Shown here: positions 44,913 to 58,000 of the stretch, piece after piece | How the letters are laid out: each line of letters starts with the position of its first letter | Numbering within the stretch: the first letter of the stretch is position 1 | NCBI GenBank assembly: GCA_020055645.1 | Contig: CM034549.1 | Span: 13,592,430-13,656,429 of the forward strand | Source: Tomocerus qinae | Taxonomy: Eukaryota; Arthropoda; Collembola; Entomobryomorpha; Tomoceridae | Length of the DNA: 64,000 nucleotides | Direction of reading: 5' to 3' | The notes under the pieces: generated by a model | Database searches by the model: none | The model's input: the letters and a program-made list of their open reading frames with translations, nothing else | Told to the model about the DNA's origin: nothing | Translations under genes and position numbers: made by a program

Positions 44913-46451
44913 TCAGGGGAGGGAATTTATGTATGCTTGTACTCTTTCCTGTGACCAAGATGTTGTTGAAGATGAAGTTTTGGTAGATGATCCTATTGCA
45001 CTGTCTGATTGATGATAATGAGAATGTAAAGAAATTGTCGATTCGCTACTGTGATGCTTTTGAAGTATTTTGGAGATTGAGGCTAACTTTTGGGCATCTA
45101 AACCAATGAAAAGGTCGTAAGGCAAATCGTTATGATTATGACAATCTAACGTTATCTCCTGGTTAGCAATTGGAAATGTAAATTGAGAAAATTTAAAGAA
45201 ATGATAAGATTGACATGGAATGTTTTCATCTTTAAATCTGCTGATAGTTCTAACATTAATTGCTGATTCCTTAACTTTGTTAGCATAAAATACTTTCAAA
45301 TGTAAATTTTTGAATTTGACTTTCTTTACAGTGCCTTTACGGGTATAGAAGGGCGTATCTTCTATGGGAACAGGGTACCAAGATTTCTTTTTCCTATATG
45401 ATTCTTCAACATCTGATATATTGGGGATATATTCGAAGTCTGAGGGAATGTCATTGAGACTAGCATGTAAAGAGGGATTAAATGAAGGTTGAGTGAGTGA
45501 TAATGGTGGAAATTCTTCTAAGTTTACAATAAAGTTGTTCCTTGAAATAAGTACTTCTTCTGTGTGTGTACAGGGACAGTTAGAAATAGGATTGATGGTG
45601 ATTGTAGCTTCAAGGACATTGCTTGCTTCTTCCTGTTGTGGAATGGCAAAGGGAATAATGTTTTGTGTTTCGACGTGGTTGTCGGTAGGTGGCGTAGTGG
45701 GATTAAATTCAGTTTCAGTGTTTGCAAATAGGTTGCTTGGTTGATTGTGATAAAGATTAAAGGTTTCGTGATGAGGGATTTGTGCATGTGCGAAAGTTTC
45801 TGGGTCAATTTGTGAATTGGTTACCAGGGGAACTTGTGAAAATGAAAAAGGGTCTGCTGCTGAGACGTTATGAGAATGAGGAATATTAACAGAATTCGTG
45901 TGTGCATAATCAATGGGATTTGAGAATGTATGAGAATTATTGCTAAATTCGTATGATTGGGATTGGGAGGAATAGAGTTCATTGCTGATAGGTTGATTTT
46001 TCTTAAACTTGGAATTAAGGAAGATTCTAGTTTTGAACAATGATCGACGGTTGTTCGGGTTTGTCTTGGGTATATCTGCAATGGTGGGATTGGGTATTAT
46101 TGGTGTTGTAACAGTATTTTCTTTGATAAGTACTGGCTCTTGTTGTTGAGATATGATTTCTTCATTTATTTCATCTTTTTCTACTGAACTTGGTTGCTGT
46201 TGTGTGGATATGACTGGTTTATCTAAATTTTCGTTACGTTGCTGGTGAAGCACGCATTCAATGATGTTATTGAAATGTGAAATAACCTGAGTGACAGCAT
46301 CAAAATGCTTGGTGTCTACGACTATCGTTTTAGATGAACATAATTTGTGACATATTACTGTGATGGCCTGGAGTAGATCAGTAGAAGTTAGGGTACTATG
46401 TTTAGAGAATAGCTGTTGTAACTGTGGGTTTGTGTTAGTGGCGGTAGCCAT
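44913..46451 (-). CDS. Gag-like or unknown protein of the LTR element (512 aa)
   Basis: The frame opens MATATNTNPQLQQLFSKHST. Residues 1-90 look helical, the middle (about 100-330) is low-complexity and rich in Asn, Pro, Ser and Thr, and a better-ordered C-terminal domain (about 355-460) contains KKSWYPVPIEDTPFYTRKGT and LPYDLFIGLDAQKLASISKI. The YDLFIGLDAQ stretch faintly recalls the end of a retroviral-type aspartic protease, but no D-T/S-G active site is seen. A Ser/Thr/His-rich tail closes it. No zinc knuckle, RT or integrase motif. Position after the 5' LTR fits gag. Family not recognised. Confidence 0.5.
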   Translation of the reverse strand: MATATNTNPQLQQLFSKHSTLTSTDLLQAITVICHKLCSSKTIVVDTKHFDAVTQVISHFNNIIECVLHQQRNENLDKPVISTQQQPSSVEKDEINEEIISQQQEPVLIKENTVTTPIIPNPTIADIPKTNPNNRRSLFKTRIFLNSKFKKNQPISNELYSSQSQSYEFSNNSHTFSNPIDYAHTNSVNIPHSHNVSAADPFSFSQVPLVTNSQIDPETFAHAQIPHHETFNLYHNQPSNLFANTETEFNPTTPPTDNHVETQNIIPFAIPQQEEASNVLEATITINPISNCPCTHTEEVLISRNNFIVNLEEFPPLSLTQPSFNPSLHASLNDIPSDFEYIPNISDVEESYRKKKSWYPVPIEDTPFYTRKGTVKKVKFKNLHLKVFYANKVKESAINVRTISRFKDENIPCQSYHFFKFSQFTFPIANQEITLDCHNHNDLPYDLFIGLDAQKLASISKILQKHHSSESTISLHSHYHQSDSAIGSSTKTSSSTTSWSQERVQAYINSLP

Positions 46452-46506
46452 GGTAGGTAAAATGTGAAAAGTTGGAAAAGTGAGAATGAGTAATATTATT
46501 TATCTA

Positions 46507-46701
46507 CTACTGATGATGGGTGACTTTGAAAATACGTGCGTTGTGTTCAATAGGATAATGTAAATCTATCTGGTGACAGATTGCATTAATTGTGAGGTTA
46601 CATAAACTTTCTGTGTCAAAATATTGTACAGAGATATTCAGATTGGTTGCTGTGCCTGAAGGAATGACTTCTGCATCGGAGACTAGATACAGCATGGGCA
46701 A
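46507..46701 (-). CDS. Small frame upstream of the LTR-element protein (64 aa)
   Basis: Reads MPMLYLVSDAEVIPSGTATN and ends IFKVTHHQ, 55 bases before the longer frame. It looks protein-like (alternating strands), but nothing known is recognised. It may be an upstream coding piece of the same element. Confidence 0.3.
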   Translation of the reverse strand: MPMLYLVSDAEVIPSGTATNLNISVQYFDTESLCNLTINAICHQIDLHYPIEHNARIFKVTHHQ

Positions 46702-47898
46702 CTAAATTTATCAAAGAGTCTCTAGTTGTAAGTTCACTATAGGCTGCAAATTCTGGTACTTGAAAGTTAAGGGATATCGACCATTGCATATTGTAGCAGT
46801 TCAGATGTTAAAGATAGAAAACACTCATGGTATATTCAAAATAATAGTTTGATTGTGTATGGAAAATAAAGTACGTAATGTAAATCGTTAGCTTAAGTGA
46901 ACTGAGACAGAAGTAGAAATAAATTCATTTGAATAGAAAGGAACTGTTGATTTGACTTTGTGAACATTCAGTTTAAGTATACAGAATTTCAAGAAAAATA
47001 ATAAAAAGTTATTTTCATTGCTGTGGATAAATGTACGTTATGAATAAGGTTCACGGAGAAGTAGCTTTACAGTGACCTATTATGTACTTATATAATGTAC
47101 CTAACTGAATTGCCGTATATAACGTAAGGACTGTAACGTTGACTCAATTGATGGTCGTTATACTGGACAGTGGCTAATCTGTGACGGTTTATGCTTATTA
47201 GGTAGGTACGTATTTTTGACGGAAAGAGAATGTGGGGTCAAGCAACTTTTAGACAAAGGAAATGCGGATTGGCTGGGAACAAAGAAAATGATCGTTACGT
47301 ATCGAATTATATTTCTGAATCTCTTTCCAGCGTTTCAAGAAATGTTTTAAGTTAATTTAAGATCAAAGAAATGAATTTTGATGCATTTGGAATGATAACT
47401 GACGGGTTAGGATTACTAGAGAATGATTAAAAGAGTTTGAAAGTGATTAGGAATATTATACATGAATATTTACGAACATGTAGTTCAATATTATTGTGAA
47501 AAAGAGCGGGGGTTGGGGAGAGAATAATGTAACTCAAACGGTAGATTTGGATACTCGGACAGTGGCCCTAAATTGCAATTGAATTATTGTTTTACATAAA
47601 TCATATAATAATGCACTGCTTAGTTGTGAGTACGACCGCCGGATAAATTTTGCACAGGGACAGATTTCATTTCATTACTTGGTTATTTTCATTGATAGGA
47701 TAGATTACATAATATGTAAGATAGAATAGTTTACTCTTTATACCTGTTGTATAGAAGAGAGAGAGACGTGGCGGATTCTGCAACACGGCCAGGAAGTACT
47801 TGGTTATCTGTCCAAGGAAACGGTGACGTAAGCGGGAGGGTGCTTAGTTCAGGTTCTCCGGGCAAGCCGATTCAGGCGGGGTTCAGGACCTTTATCTT

Positions 47899-48826
47899 CT
47901 TACGGAATTAAACTTATTTCATACTATTTCGGATTGTGAGTGATTGCGTAGCTAACGGGATGATTTGAGAGATGTGTGGTGACCAATATCCGTTCCGTTC
48001 GGATATGGCGAGTGGGATTAGGAGATGGTCAAATGGAGTTTGGATGTTATTATGTGAAAAGAAACTCGAAGATGATTCACTGTGTATGTATTTTTGGAAT
48101 GCTGGATAAATTGAGTTTATTGGAATGGAGAATTATATTTAATGTTTTGAGAGTAACTTCGTAGAGACTAGAGATTAATCATACACTTGAAAAACCAAAT
48201 TTGACGTATGGTGAAAAAACAAGCGTGAAAGAAACTTATGTACAAAAATGTGTTTAAAGTGCACAGTTATTGTGTTGTAAGTAAGTAGTTTACAAAATAA
48301 TTTGATTCAATAGGTATATCAAACACTAGGTGAGAAATGGGGATATAATTATTAATCAGATAGAGATTGGGAGACAATAATGGGTGGATCAAAAATACAA
48401 TCTTGTTGATTAGAGATGACAAGAATTCTGTGGGAATTGTAAAAATAGCGTTTTTTGGGAAACCTACAAAATGTCAGCCAGGCTTGTTGCTGACTCGAAG
48501 TTCAAGACCAATCTTTTCAATATAGGACGTCGGAGCGAATTCTCCAGCTCCCGACTCCAACAAAAGTTCAAGCTTCACTATCTATCTAACTATTTCTTAT
48601 CGCTTATCTGCCTTCATCGCTAGTCTCAGCTTCATTTCCATAGAATTTAACATATTATTATTATTGGGTCGCTTCTAATGCTTACTATCGTTCTACAAAT
48701 ACAATGATTCTGGAAATGTGCAGGTAAATGACCTAGCGTAAAGCAGCAAGGCGAAGCATAGTTTGCTATAAGAATAGGCCTATGAAAAGCGAAGCTTTTT
48801 CTATGTTTACATAAATCTGCCTGACA
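47899..48826 (-). repeat. 5' LTR
   Basis: 928 bp, matching the 3' LTR. The minus-strand sequence just inside it (AAGATAAAGGTCCTGAACCC) is where the primer-binding site should be; I do not recognise the tRNA. Confidence 0.85.
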
Positions 48827-49035
48827 GTAATAAACGCATTTTCCGGTTTTCATTTGACTTGACCGAAGAAAACACAGATATAAACAAAGTACGTGAAAGA
48901 AAACGAGGAGGGAAAAGATAAATTGTTTCACCTTTGGTTGTTGATAATGGTTGACCTGACCTTATCGAGTACCGATCGGATCCCAGCTACCTGACCAGAT
49001 AATTTCTGGTGTTACTGTTTCAAGAAAACTGCAAA

Positions 49036-52000
49036 ATGTGGCCAAAGTGCATCTGGTTTAATTTTACGGTGTTTTTCATAATACGTGTCAACTGTCAGTT
49101 GGAACTAAGTGCTGGAGTCATTTTGAAGGAAAAAAGTACCATACAAATTACGCGCAGTTTGCGAACATATCGTCAGGGACCTATTGATGGCAATTTTTTC
49201 GTTACCGAATACGATGATATTGTGTTGACTGCTGGAAGGATACCAGGAGTGGCAGAGGCACTGGATACGTCTCAAAATTATACTGGTAACATTCGTCAGT
49301 GGGCATTGCTGAAAAATGGGACAGGGGAACCATGTATTATGGTGAGAGCATACAACTTTGGAGAAGAAGTCCTGTTCAAATGCGGTATTCCAGGTATCTA
49401 TCGTGCATTTGTTGAAGAAGTGGCTTATGACTGGAAGACACTGAAAGCTGAAAACGCTATGGATTTAAATCCAAAAAAAGTGGATTATCCTGAACTGAAA
49501 TTGTATTGGAGTAATAGATATCGACTTACACCTTTTAAAATCCCAAATCCTAAGGATGCTGGTGGAAAAGACTTGACTGGAGAAAAATTGTGGATGCATT
49601 TTAAAGACAGAACAGGTATAGCAAAATCGGACCCGTTTAGTGTTGATCCTTCAGATTATTGTTATTATTGGAATTATCGCATTACTGCAGGAAGGTCTTC
49701 TGGAAAAGTTGTGGGTAGTGTTATTGCAGACAGCGACAGGAAAGGATCGAAGACTCAATATGATATACATGTATGGATTATCGAGCCTAGTTCGACGACA
49801 TATGACGAAATTAGTGTGCATGATCCGAATAGACCTACTATTGTTTCAGAGTACTCCAAAGTGGTCACGAAACGATTTTATGAAAAAGGGCTGGTTCCCT
49901 GTGTGAGAAGAGCGCATGGGGCCCTTGAAGTAGCTCAGATTAAATGGTTCCACGAGGATGATCCTGCCAATACTGAATACTATCCATACTGGAAAATATC
50001 CATCGTGCTTCATTCAGACACAGTTATTTCCACTTTATCTGATATAACTTTTACCGTATCCTCTCGACAACGAGTGTCCCTCTACAATTGCTTTGTTGGA
50101 GACACTCGCCTATTTCTTAACGAACATAAATTCGAGTATATTAAATTTGGAGAAAATAAAATAAACGAAGCAGTGAATTTAGATTTTAGTAGGATTGGGC
50201 GTGATAGAAAAGATTATATTTTGGCAAACTTTAATAGTATATACGGACACGGCATTATTTGGGAGGGCGATTCTAGTTCCAGAGCATTCCAACCTGGAAC
50301 ATGGCGAAATGATTTCCTCACCATAAAAAATCCGTGCAAATCACAAGAATTTTTAGCCATTGCAGGAGGCAGTTTGTATGTAGCTTCAGATCTTTTAGAA
50401 AGAAGAATGGAAAACGTTCAACGCGTGCGGGTACCTGGATTGGATCCCAGTGAGAAGTACGCACCTAAAGGGCAAAGAAAAGTCGATAGTTTCGCTGCAA
50501 CGGATGCTGGGTTTACACCTGCTCATTTGGTTATTTTACTGCCCGACGCATCTGTATACCTTCTCCCATATGATCTAAAAACAAAAGGGGTAATTTTTTA
50601 AAATACGACGCATTTGCTCAACTATTTTTTATTTAAATATTTTATTCATTTCCGTTAGTACTATATACAAAGTTTAATGTTTCAATTTTCAGGTGGGGTA
50701 TATAATCGAAACAAGGAAGTACAGAATTGGATCTTTGGTCAAAAGACGCTGGTGTGCCCAAACTGGTTATTTAACTCACAATATGTTAGTTCCAGCTTTT
50801 AGTTCGACAGGCAACATCATCCTCATACAAATGTTTCCAATTGAAGGAAGCGTGAATATTTGGTCTAGACCAGGCTCAGAAAGCTGTGCAGCCGAAAACC
50901 AAGGCTTTGTTGGTTTCGTAAGCGACGATGATGCATATGAAGAAAACGTTAGAAACGAAACCGAAATACATTTATATGAACGTGTGGCTAAAAGTGATGA
51001 AGTGGGCCGCCTTATTCCGCCTGTAAAAGCCGAGAAAATGAATAAGTCGCCACCAATTGTTAAAATTATGGAAGAAGAAGAAACTTTTCTCTCCAATAAT
51101 GGAACAATACTAGATGATCATGATCCGCATTTTTCAGAAAAGGCCACCAACCCGGCTAGCAAAAGACTTGGAACGAATTTCACCAATTACAACTTAGCTG
51201 TCATATATGTATTAGATAATACAGGAACAAAAATCAAAAATCTTTTGAAAGAAAACGGCATAAACGTAAAAACGGCGAGTAGTCCTGATGAAAGGGTATT
51301 TGATGTTGATAATGTTCAATTCACAGCTGTTGAGAAAAGATACATCATTGTGTCTCGGTTTAAATGTGTTGAAATACCTGGTGACCCTCCTGGCTCTGAC
51401 CCTATCTCAGGTGGTACCAGAAATTTTATTACAATGATATCATTAATGTCGGCGCTAAACTATCCTGTCAAAATCAAAGAAAAAATTTCGAATGACGATA
51501 ATGACGCTGAGCTCGAAACGTTCGAAGTCTTTCCTGGATGTCTTTTGGTAAGAAAAAAGGAGTACCAAGAAAACAATCCAGTTCATTTACATGGAGATCA
51601 ATATGATCCTGCGTTACATGTGAAAGGCAAGAAGACCCCATATCCACTTATAATCTCTACGTTGAATACAGCTCTACCAACATACGTGGTTGATCTTGGA
51701 GGTAATTTATGTCAGTATCACGAATTTTTGGTTTCATTCATAAAGAATATGAATTCCATTAGTGCGAGTGCAATCATAGCGGTCGTTATCTGCTATGAAA
51801 AGGGTATCTACCTTTCGAGAACAATGCAATGTATATATACGGTCTAGGACTCGGCGCGCCGAACCAGTCACTTGTAATTTGTAATATGAACAAAGAATTT
51901 AAAGAATCGCGAATTATTAATTGACCTGACCTCGACGACGTCGAAGAGGGATGTAAGGGGATTCCTTTTCTGGAGAGCAGACGGGGGTACCATATTCTTA

Positions 52001-55000
52001 GAAAAAACATGGTGGTGACATGGGCTGAGCCGAGATGTCATAGTATATAGAGACAATATTAAAAACAAATAAGACACTGGGACCTGGGGTCTTATTGTTT
52101 TTAGGGCGTCAGGGGTGGGTCCACTGAGGCTGACATACATCCATGGGCATGCTTATAAAATAAGCAACAATTAAAAAACATCAGATCCACTCCAAAGGAT
52201 GTGACATTGACATCCAAATCCAACTCCAACCTCATCCCATCCTCAGATAGTTATAGTTTGTCGGTTAGTAGGGCTATGGGTGTTTTGCAACCTCTCTAAT
52301 TTTTTAATAACCACTAGGCCTACAAAAAATGTTAATTAGTAAATTCGAAAAAGATGGACAACCCTCTATATCCCGTTCCGAAAAACATTTTCAACTTAAC
52401 TATGTAGTTACGACTTGTTGCGAGTAAATGAAAATTCCACACGAAAACAGTATGTACGAAACAGTCGAACATGTGTCCAGATCAGAATAAAAACTTTGAA
52501 ATAGTTATTTCGAATTCGCATAAATTGTCGCCCCCCCCCCCAAATTTTGCCCCTTACCCGCGAAACGGAGTTTAATACAAATGGTGGTGGATTATTTCAA
52601 ATGAATTGTGAAATATCTGTATTATGTCCTAAAAATATTTGTAAGGTCATGCTTAGAGTCTACGATTGAATATTGATTCCTATAATGAATATGAATTTGA
52701 ATGAGTGACTCTTTAAAAATTCTAATAATAGTCTCATTTAAAAATATTAAGTGTTTTCTGTTTATTATTAATCAGATGTCTACGTTTTCGCATCTATTGA
52801 TGGCCGTTTTGCTAGACCTTTAGCCTACTACAAAAGAGAAGAAATACTTAAAGGCATCCTTCATGCAAAGGACAGTAGCACCCCCAAGTTTTCTGAGTAA
52901 GTGGAAGTTTATGAAATAATAAATTAAACATGTTAAATCTCTTTGTATTCGAAAGACAAATGGATCATATGTTGCATTACAGTGGACCTCCCATGTTCAT
53001 TTGCTCGACTTGAAGTTTGCGCTGAAGTTAAGCCTTTTGTATTGCAACAAATGATTCATTGTCTTTCGAATACAAAGAGATTAAATTCATAAATAAAGGG
53101 GTCTATTAACACATGTATTACAAGCCCAGGCAATGGCAATCTAACTTTGCAATGTTTTTCAAACCTATATTAATTTTATAAATTAAGAGTAAATTAATAC
53201 ACAAGAGATCACGCAGGCTGGGAACAAACTGTCACGACCAAAGTTGTTGCTTTCAAATTCTAATCTACTTAGTCATATGAAAAAACCAATTTCTTTTTTT
53301 TGAAAACCAGCCGTTTTATTTAAGTTATAGCGGTTTTCCGCTTTATGTCGTTCGTCGTTCATCTTATTCATCAACAAATAATTTCTAACCTATACTGGAC
53401 TGGACTGATTTTCATGAAGCCGTAAACCAGCGCCATTCTTCTCGCAAATGCTATCTTCACACGGCCCCTTTTTTAGTTTTTCAAAATGTTTTAAAAATTT
53501 TTAATGGAAAATGTTCGAAAAAATGTTATTGCTATTTACAACTTTTTTATTAAGTTTTTGGTGTGAATTGGCTTCAAAACTATTTTCAAAAATCAAAATA
53601 GCCTCGCTGAAAATTTACTGGAAACCTAATGGTTGAGTTTCTTATTATAAGTCTCTGGTGGATGGGCGACCTCACTAAGGAATAATCATCGTTATTGCGC
53701 TCGATAGATGCCCCACCACTGCACTGAAGGTAAAGTGCATGTACAGTCAAATGCAGTGGTGGGACATCTATCGAGCACAATAACGATGAATTATTCCTTA
53801 GTGAGGTCGCCCATCCACCAGAGACTTATAATAAGAAACTCAACCATTACCAGGTTTCCAAGGTTTTTCCACCACCGCATAGCATGACTCAGCATGACTA
53901 TGCACAGAGAAAAAAGTTGTAGTCCACAAGCTGTGTAAACTCAAATTTACGCAACATTGAAAATTAATTCATCAACATGCAACTATTAATTACTCAGCAT
54001 CATGTCTAATGCTGATCGACCACAGAACTGCTGAAACTTTTCCTAAGGTTGTATTTCTTGTTGTGTATTATTTCACAGCAGAATCAAGTGAAACCATTGC
54101 GTACAACATTGAGCATATAATAATGAATGTTGTATAATTACCGGGAAAAATACAGATGTTGGTTAATAATTAAACAATGTTGTTCTTTGCTGGCATTTCA
54201 ATCATTCAATCTAACCACGAAGCACTGTACAATTACTGACTGTCAAATTTGTTTTGAAAATTTTGTCTTCAAACTTTACTTAAAATTTTAAACCCGGATA
54301 TTGGAATGGATAGTTTTACAACCCAAGTGCTGGAGAGAGCTAAAGTTTCAAGTTTAATTCCAAAATTTGCAGGTAATTGTTTTAATTTTCTTTACATCAT
54401 CATTATTTTATAGAATTGGCTGGATTTAGACAGCTGAACTCGTTGACTCTGTTGCATGCTTTCGTTACCCCTTCCCCCATTGCCCCTAGTTTAGTTACTT
54501 AATTTATTACTTTAATATATTATCCCCGTTCCCAATAGTCATTATTTTTGCCTCTTTTTGGCCTAACCTAGTAAAAAATAAACCGTTGACTGTTGTATTG
54601 CTGAAGCACAACAAACAAAAAATAAAATTTTTGATTGGGTTAGGTCAAAAAATGGTAAATATGGTAACCGGAACCAAATGGAAAAAACGTAATAGGCTTA
54701 CGGGCTAAACTAGAGGTACCGGGAGAGGGGACGACGGAGGCAACAAGATCCCGGTACAGACCTAAATCCAGCCGCGAAAGGTTCAAATTTAATCCTAAAA
54801 TTTGCAGCTAACTACCTTTAATTTAATTTTCTTAGTCATCATTAGTTTTGAATTTACAATTTTTTGTCTAAAAGATTTTGTCCCATTATTGTTGTATTTT
54901 CAAGTTTTTAATTTATTTTCAGAAGAAGAAATAGACAAGGATGTCCTTTTGAAAATTTTAAATTCGGAAGAAGGATCCATTGAAGAGCGACAGTTTGTTA

Positions 55001-58000
55001 CGCTGGTACCAATCACAGGACAACGAGTAAGAATATTGTCGGCGATTCGTAGTTTTTTGTCCGAAGAAGGAAAAGAAAACCAAGGAAATTTGGAAGATAC
55101 GACTACGACTATCGAAATATCAGATTCTTATTTGGTAAAATGTATCAAATATACATGTAGTTTATGTTCAATGCAGCTTGAAACTTTAAGTGATTATTGG
55201 ACTCACTTAAGAAAATTTCATGAATTGAAAGGTAGCAAAGCTAGAATATCGTGTCCATTTTGTAAAATGTTATTTAGTGATCTATATCACCTTAAACGAC
55301 ATTTGTTTAAAAACGTATGCAAATCTAACAAACTAGATTTATCGACGAAATATATTACGGAAAGTAGAGGTAGTAAAAAAGGTTTGGTATCATCTGTTTC
55401 TGAAGTATCTGAAGATGTCGTTATTGAAGGTAATGACTTTAGCGATAATACACGTGAAAAACCTGTATTAGGCTTTATAGCCTCTTTGCAAAAAGATGGA
55501 TACCTTCCCTTATCGAAATCTCGTCAGATACTTCAAAGCGCCAATACTTTGGTAAATGATATATTAATAGATTTAAAAAATGACTTGATTTCATCCATAA
55601 ATGGCTTGTCTATTGAGGACAAAGTAAAAATTTCATCGATAGTTGACGCAGCTAAAAATCCAATAGACATTGAGTTTTCGTCTAACTATAAAGTAGAAAA
55701 ATATTTGCAATCGAAAGGTTTTCTTATTAAAGCTAAAGAACTTACTTTGGGTAATGAAATTACGTACAATCCAATTAAAAGGAAGTATAAAAAGACATTC
55801 CACAATATGTATTATTTCAAACCAGATTTGTTATTAAGCTAAATTTTTAAAAATTATGATTTGGTAAAGTTTTTGAAAGGAAATGATAATGAAAATGAAA
55901 TATATACTTCTTTCAAAGATGGCAGTTATTGTCATCAATTAAAAACTAATGACCACACGATATACGTTCAGCTTTTCTACGACGACTTAGAAGTGTGTAA
56001 TCCGTTAGGTAGCAAATCTAATCTACACAAGCTAGGAATGTTTTACTTTTCTATTAGTAATTTCCGCGCCATATTAACTGTAAATTAGACTTTATATTTC
56101 CTTTAGCTATTGTGAAAACTAGATATATTAAGGAGTATGGCATGAACAAAATATTAGAACCAATTGTTAATTCATTAGTTAAATTAAACGAAGGAGTGGA
56201 AATTAATAACATAAAATGCAATGTACAACTTCTTCAATTTTGTGGTGACAATTTGGGATTACATGCATTATTGGGGTTCTCTGAAAGTTTCGTAGCAAAT
56301 TTCCCATGTCGATTTTGTAGGGCACCAAGACAAATGTGCCAGCAGCTAGTTTATGAACAGGAAAGCCTGCGGCGAACAACAATTAATTACGAAACGGATT
56401 TAACGATTTCGGATTTATCCAGAACAGGAATAAAACACAACTCAATTTTAAATTCAATTCCTAATTTTCACGTTACAAAAACTTTGCTCCTGATGTCATG
56501 CACGACTTTCTAGAAGGAATTTGCCACGAAGAAATTAAATTACTTTTAAAGCACATTATTTCTACCAAACGTTTGTCTATTGAACAAATTAATTTTAGAA
56601 TTAAAAACTCCGTATATAAAAATTCTTATCAAAGTAGTCGCCCTCCCAATTTAACAATGAACTATATAGAAGGAGACTCCCATTCTGGTATGACAGCTTC
56701 ACAAATGCTGACATTTTGTTTATATACACCAATTTATTTTGGGGATATAATTTCAGAAAAAAATGAAATTTGGATTATGGTAATGCTCCTAAGAAAAATA
56801 ATAAGGATCGTATTGTCTCCATTAATTAGTTCAACGGGAATTTTAAATCTTAAAACAACCATCGAGGATCATCATTTATTATTTCTTAAAGTTTCACACA
56901 GCCACCTAAAACCGAAACATCACCATTTATTGCATTATCCCCATGCAATAGAGCAGTTAGGACCTCTAAAGCAATTTTGGGCGATGAGGTTTGAAGCAAA
57001 ACATAGATTTGCTAAGTCAGTTGTTAAAAAATACAACAAATTTTATCAATATTCCTAAATCAGTTGCAAATAGATATTCATACAATTTAGCGTCTTTGTT
57101 TCAAAGGAAATAAATGATGATGATTCCATGTCTATTGGTAAAGGAGTTGATGTTCTAGTAAAGGATAGTGAGTTTGTTATTCCTTTAGTTGAATCTGGAT
57201 TAGAATTAACAGACACAATTTTTGTTACACAGTTTATTGATTATAATGGCACTACCATAAAGGCCGGTGATGTATTTGTCTCTAATTTTAATGAACATGG
57301 TCCCAATTTTGTACAAATTTTTGCTTGCTTGCTACACAATAGCGTTCCTTTATTAATTACAAGGAAGTATAACTGTATTGAAAATGTTCTGTCATATTCT
57401 TTTGAGGTATTAACACAAGAAAATTATTTAGTTGAAAAATGTAAAACATTAATGTTAGAATATTATATTCCATGTGTTTCCAGTTTTGATAAAAATTGTA
57501 ACATATTACTATGCCCATTTCAAATTGTGTAATTTAAATTTTAAAGATGACTCCCGATCCAAATGTATTTTTTCAAACAAGTACCGTAGATGGCACTGAA
57601 TCTCAGTTTGTACTTCATTTTGTGGTAATAACCTAAATGTTTTTAATTATAAATAGAAATGTCAAAAATAAAGTCATACGCATTATTAAAAATGGCATTT
57701 CGTTTTTATATTTTAGAACAATAATGATGACGTTTCTACTGAACAAGGTGTAGTAACTGAAGCCGATTCACACGATAATGCTACGACAACCTCCGCAAAT
57801 GTTTGCGCAACTGACATATTATTTGTAAGTGAATTGTTACGTTTATTACATGTGATGTTATTAATAATGATTATTATCGTATAGTGACACTATAAATATC
57901 TATTTCTGCAATAATCTTATATGTGCTCTATTTTTTATGTAACAATTTTTATTTAATTTTAGGATATACACAACATACTGAAGGACACAGATGTGAAAAA

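Larger units (their letters stand above)
42995..48826 (-). mobile_element. LTR retrotransposon, non-autonomous, minus strand
   Basis: Near-identical direct repeats at 42995-44008 and 47899-48826 are the LTRs. On the minus strand they start TGTCAGGCAG and end CCGTAAG. GTAAT is duplicated at 42990-42994 and 48827-48831. Next to the 3' LTR a purine-rich tract (GGAGGGACCGCAGAGGA on the minus strand) fits a polypurine tract. The interior has one long frame (44913-46451) and no reverse transcriptase, integrase or RNase H, so it must depend on another element. It lies directly beyond the LINE tail. Confidence 0.85.

Noticed and set aside
45493-46081. Frames overlapping the LTR-element protein
   Set aside because: Shadows of the 512-codon frame without domain content.
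52520-52545. Poly-C run as a regulatory G-quadruplex
   Set aside because: A single homopolymer in an intron; nothing else supports a function.
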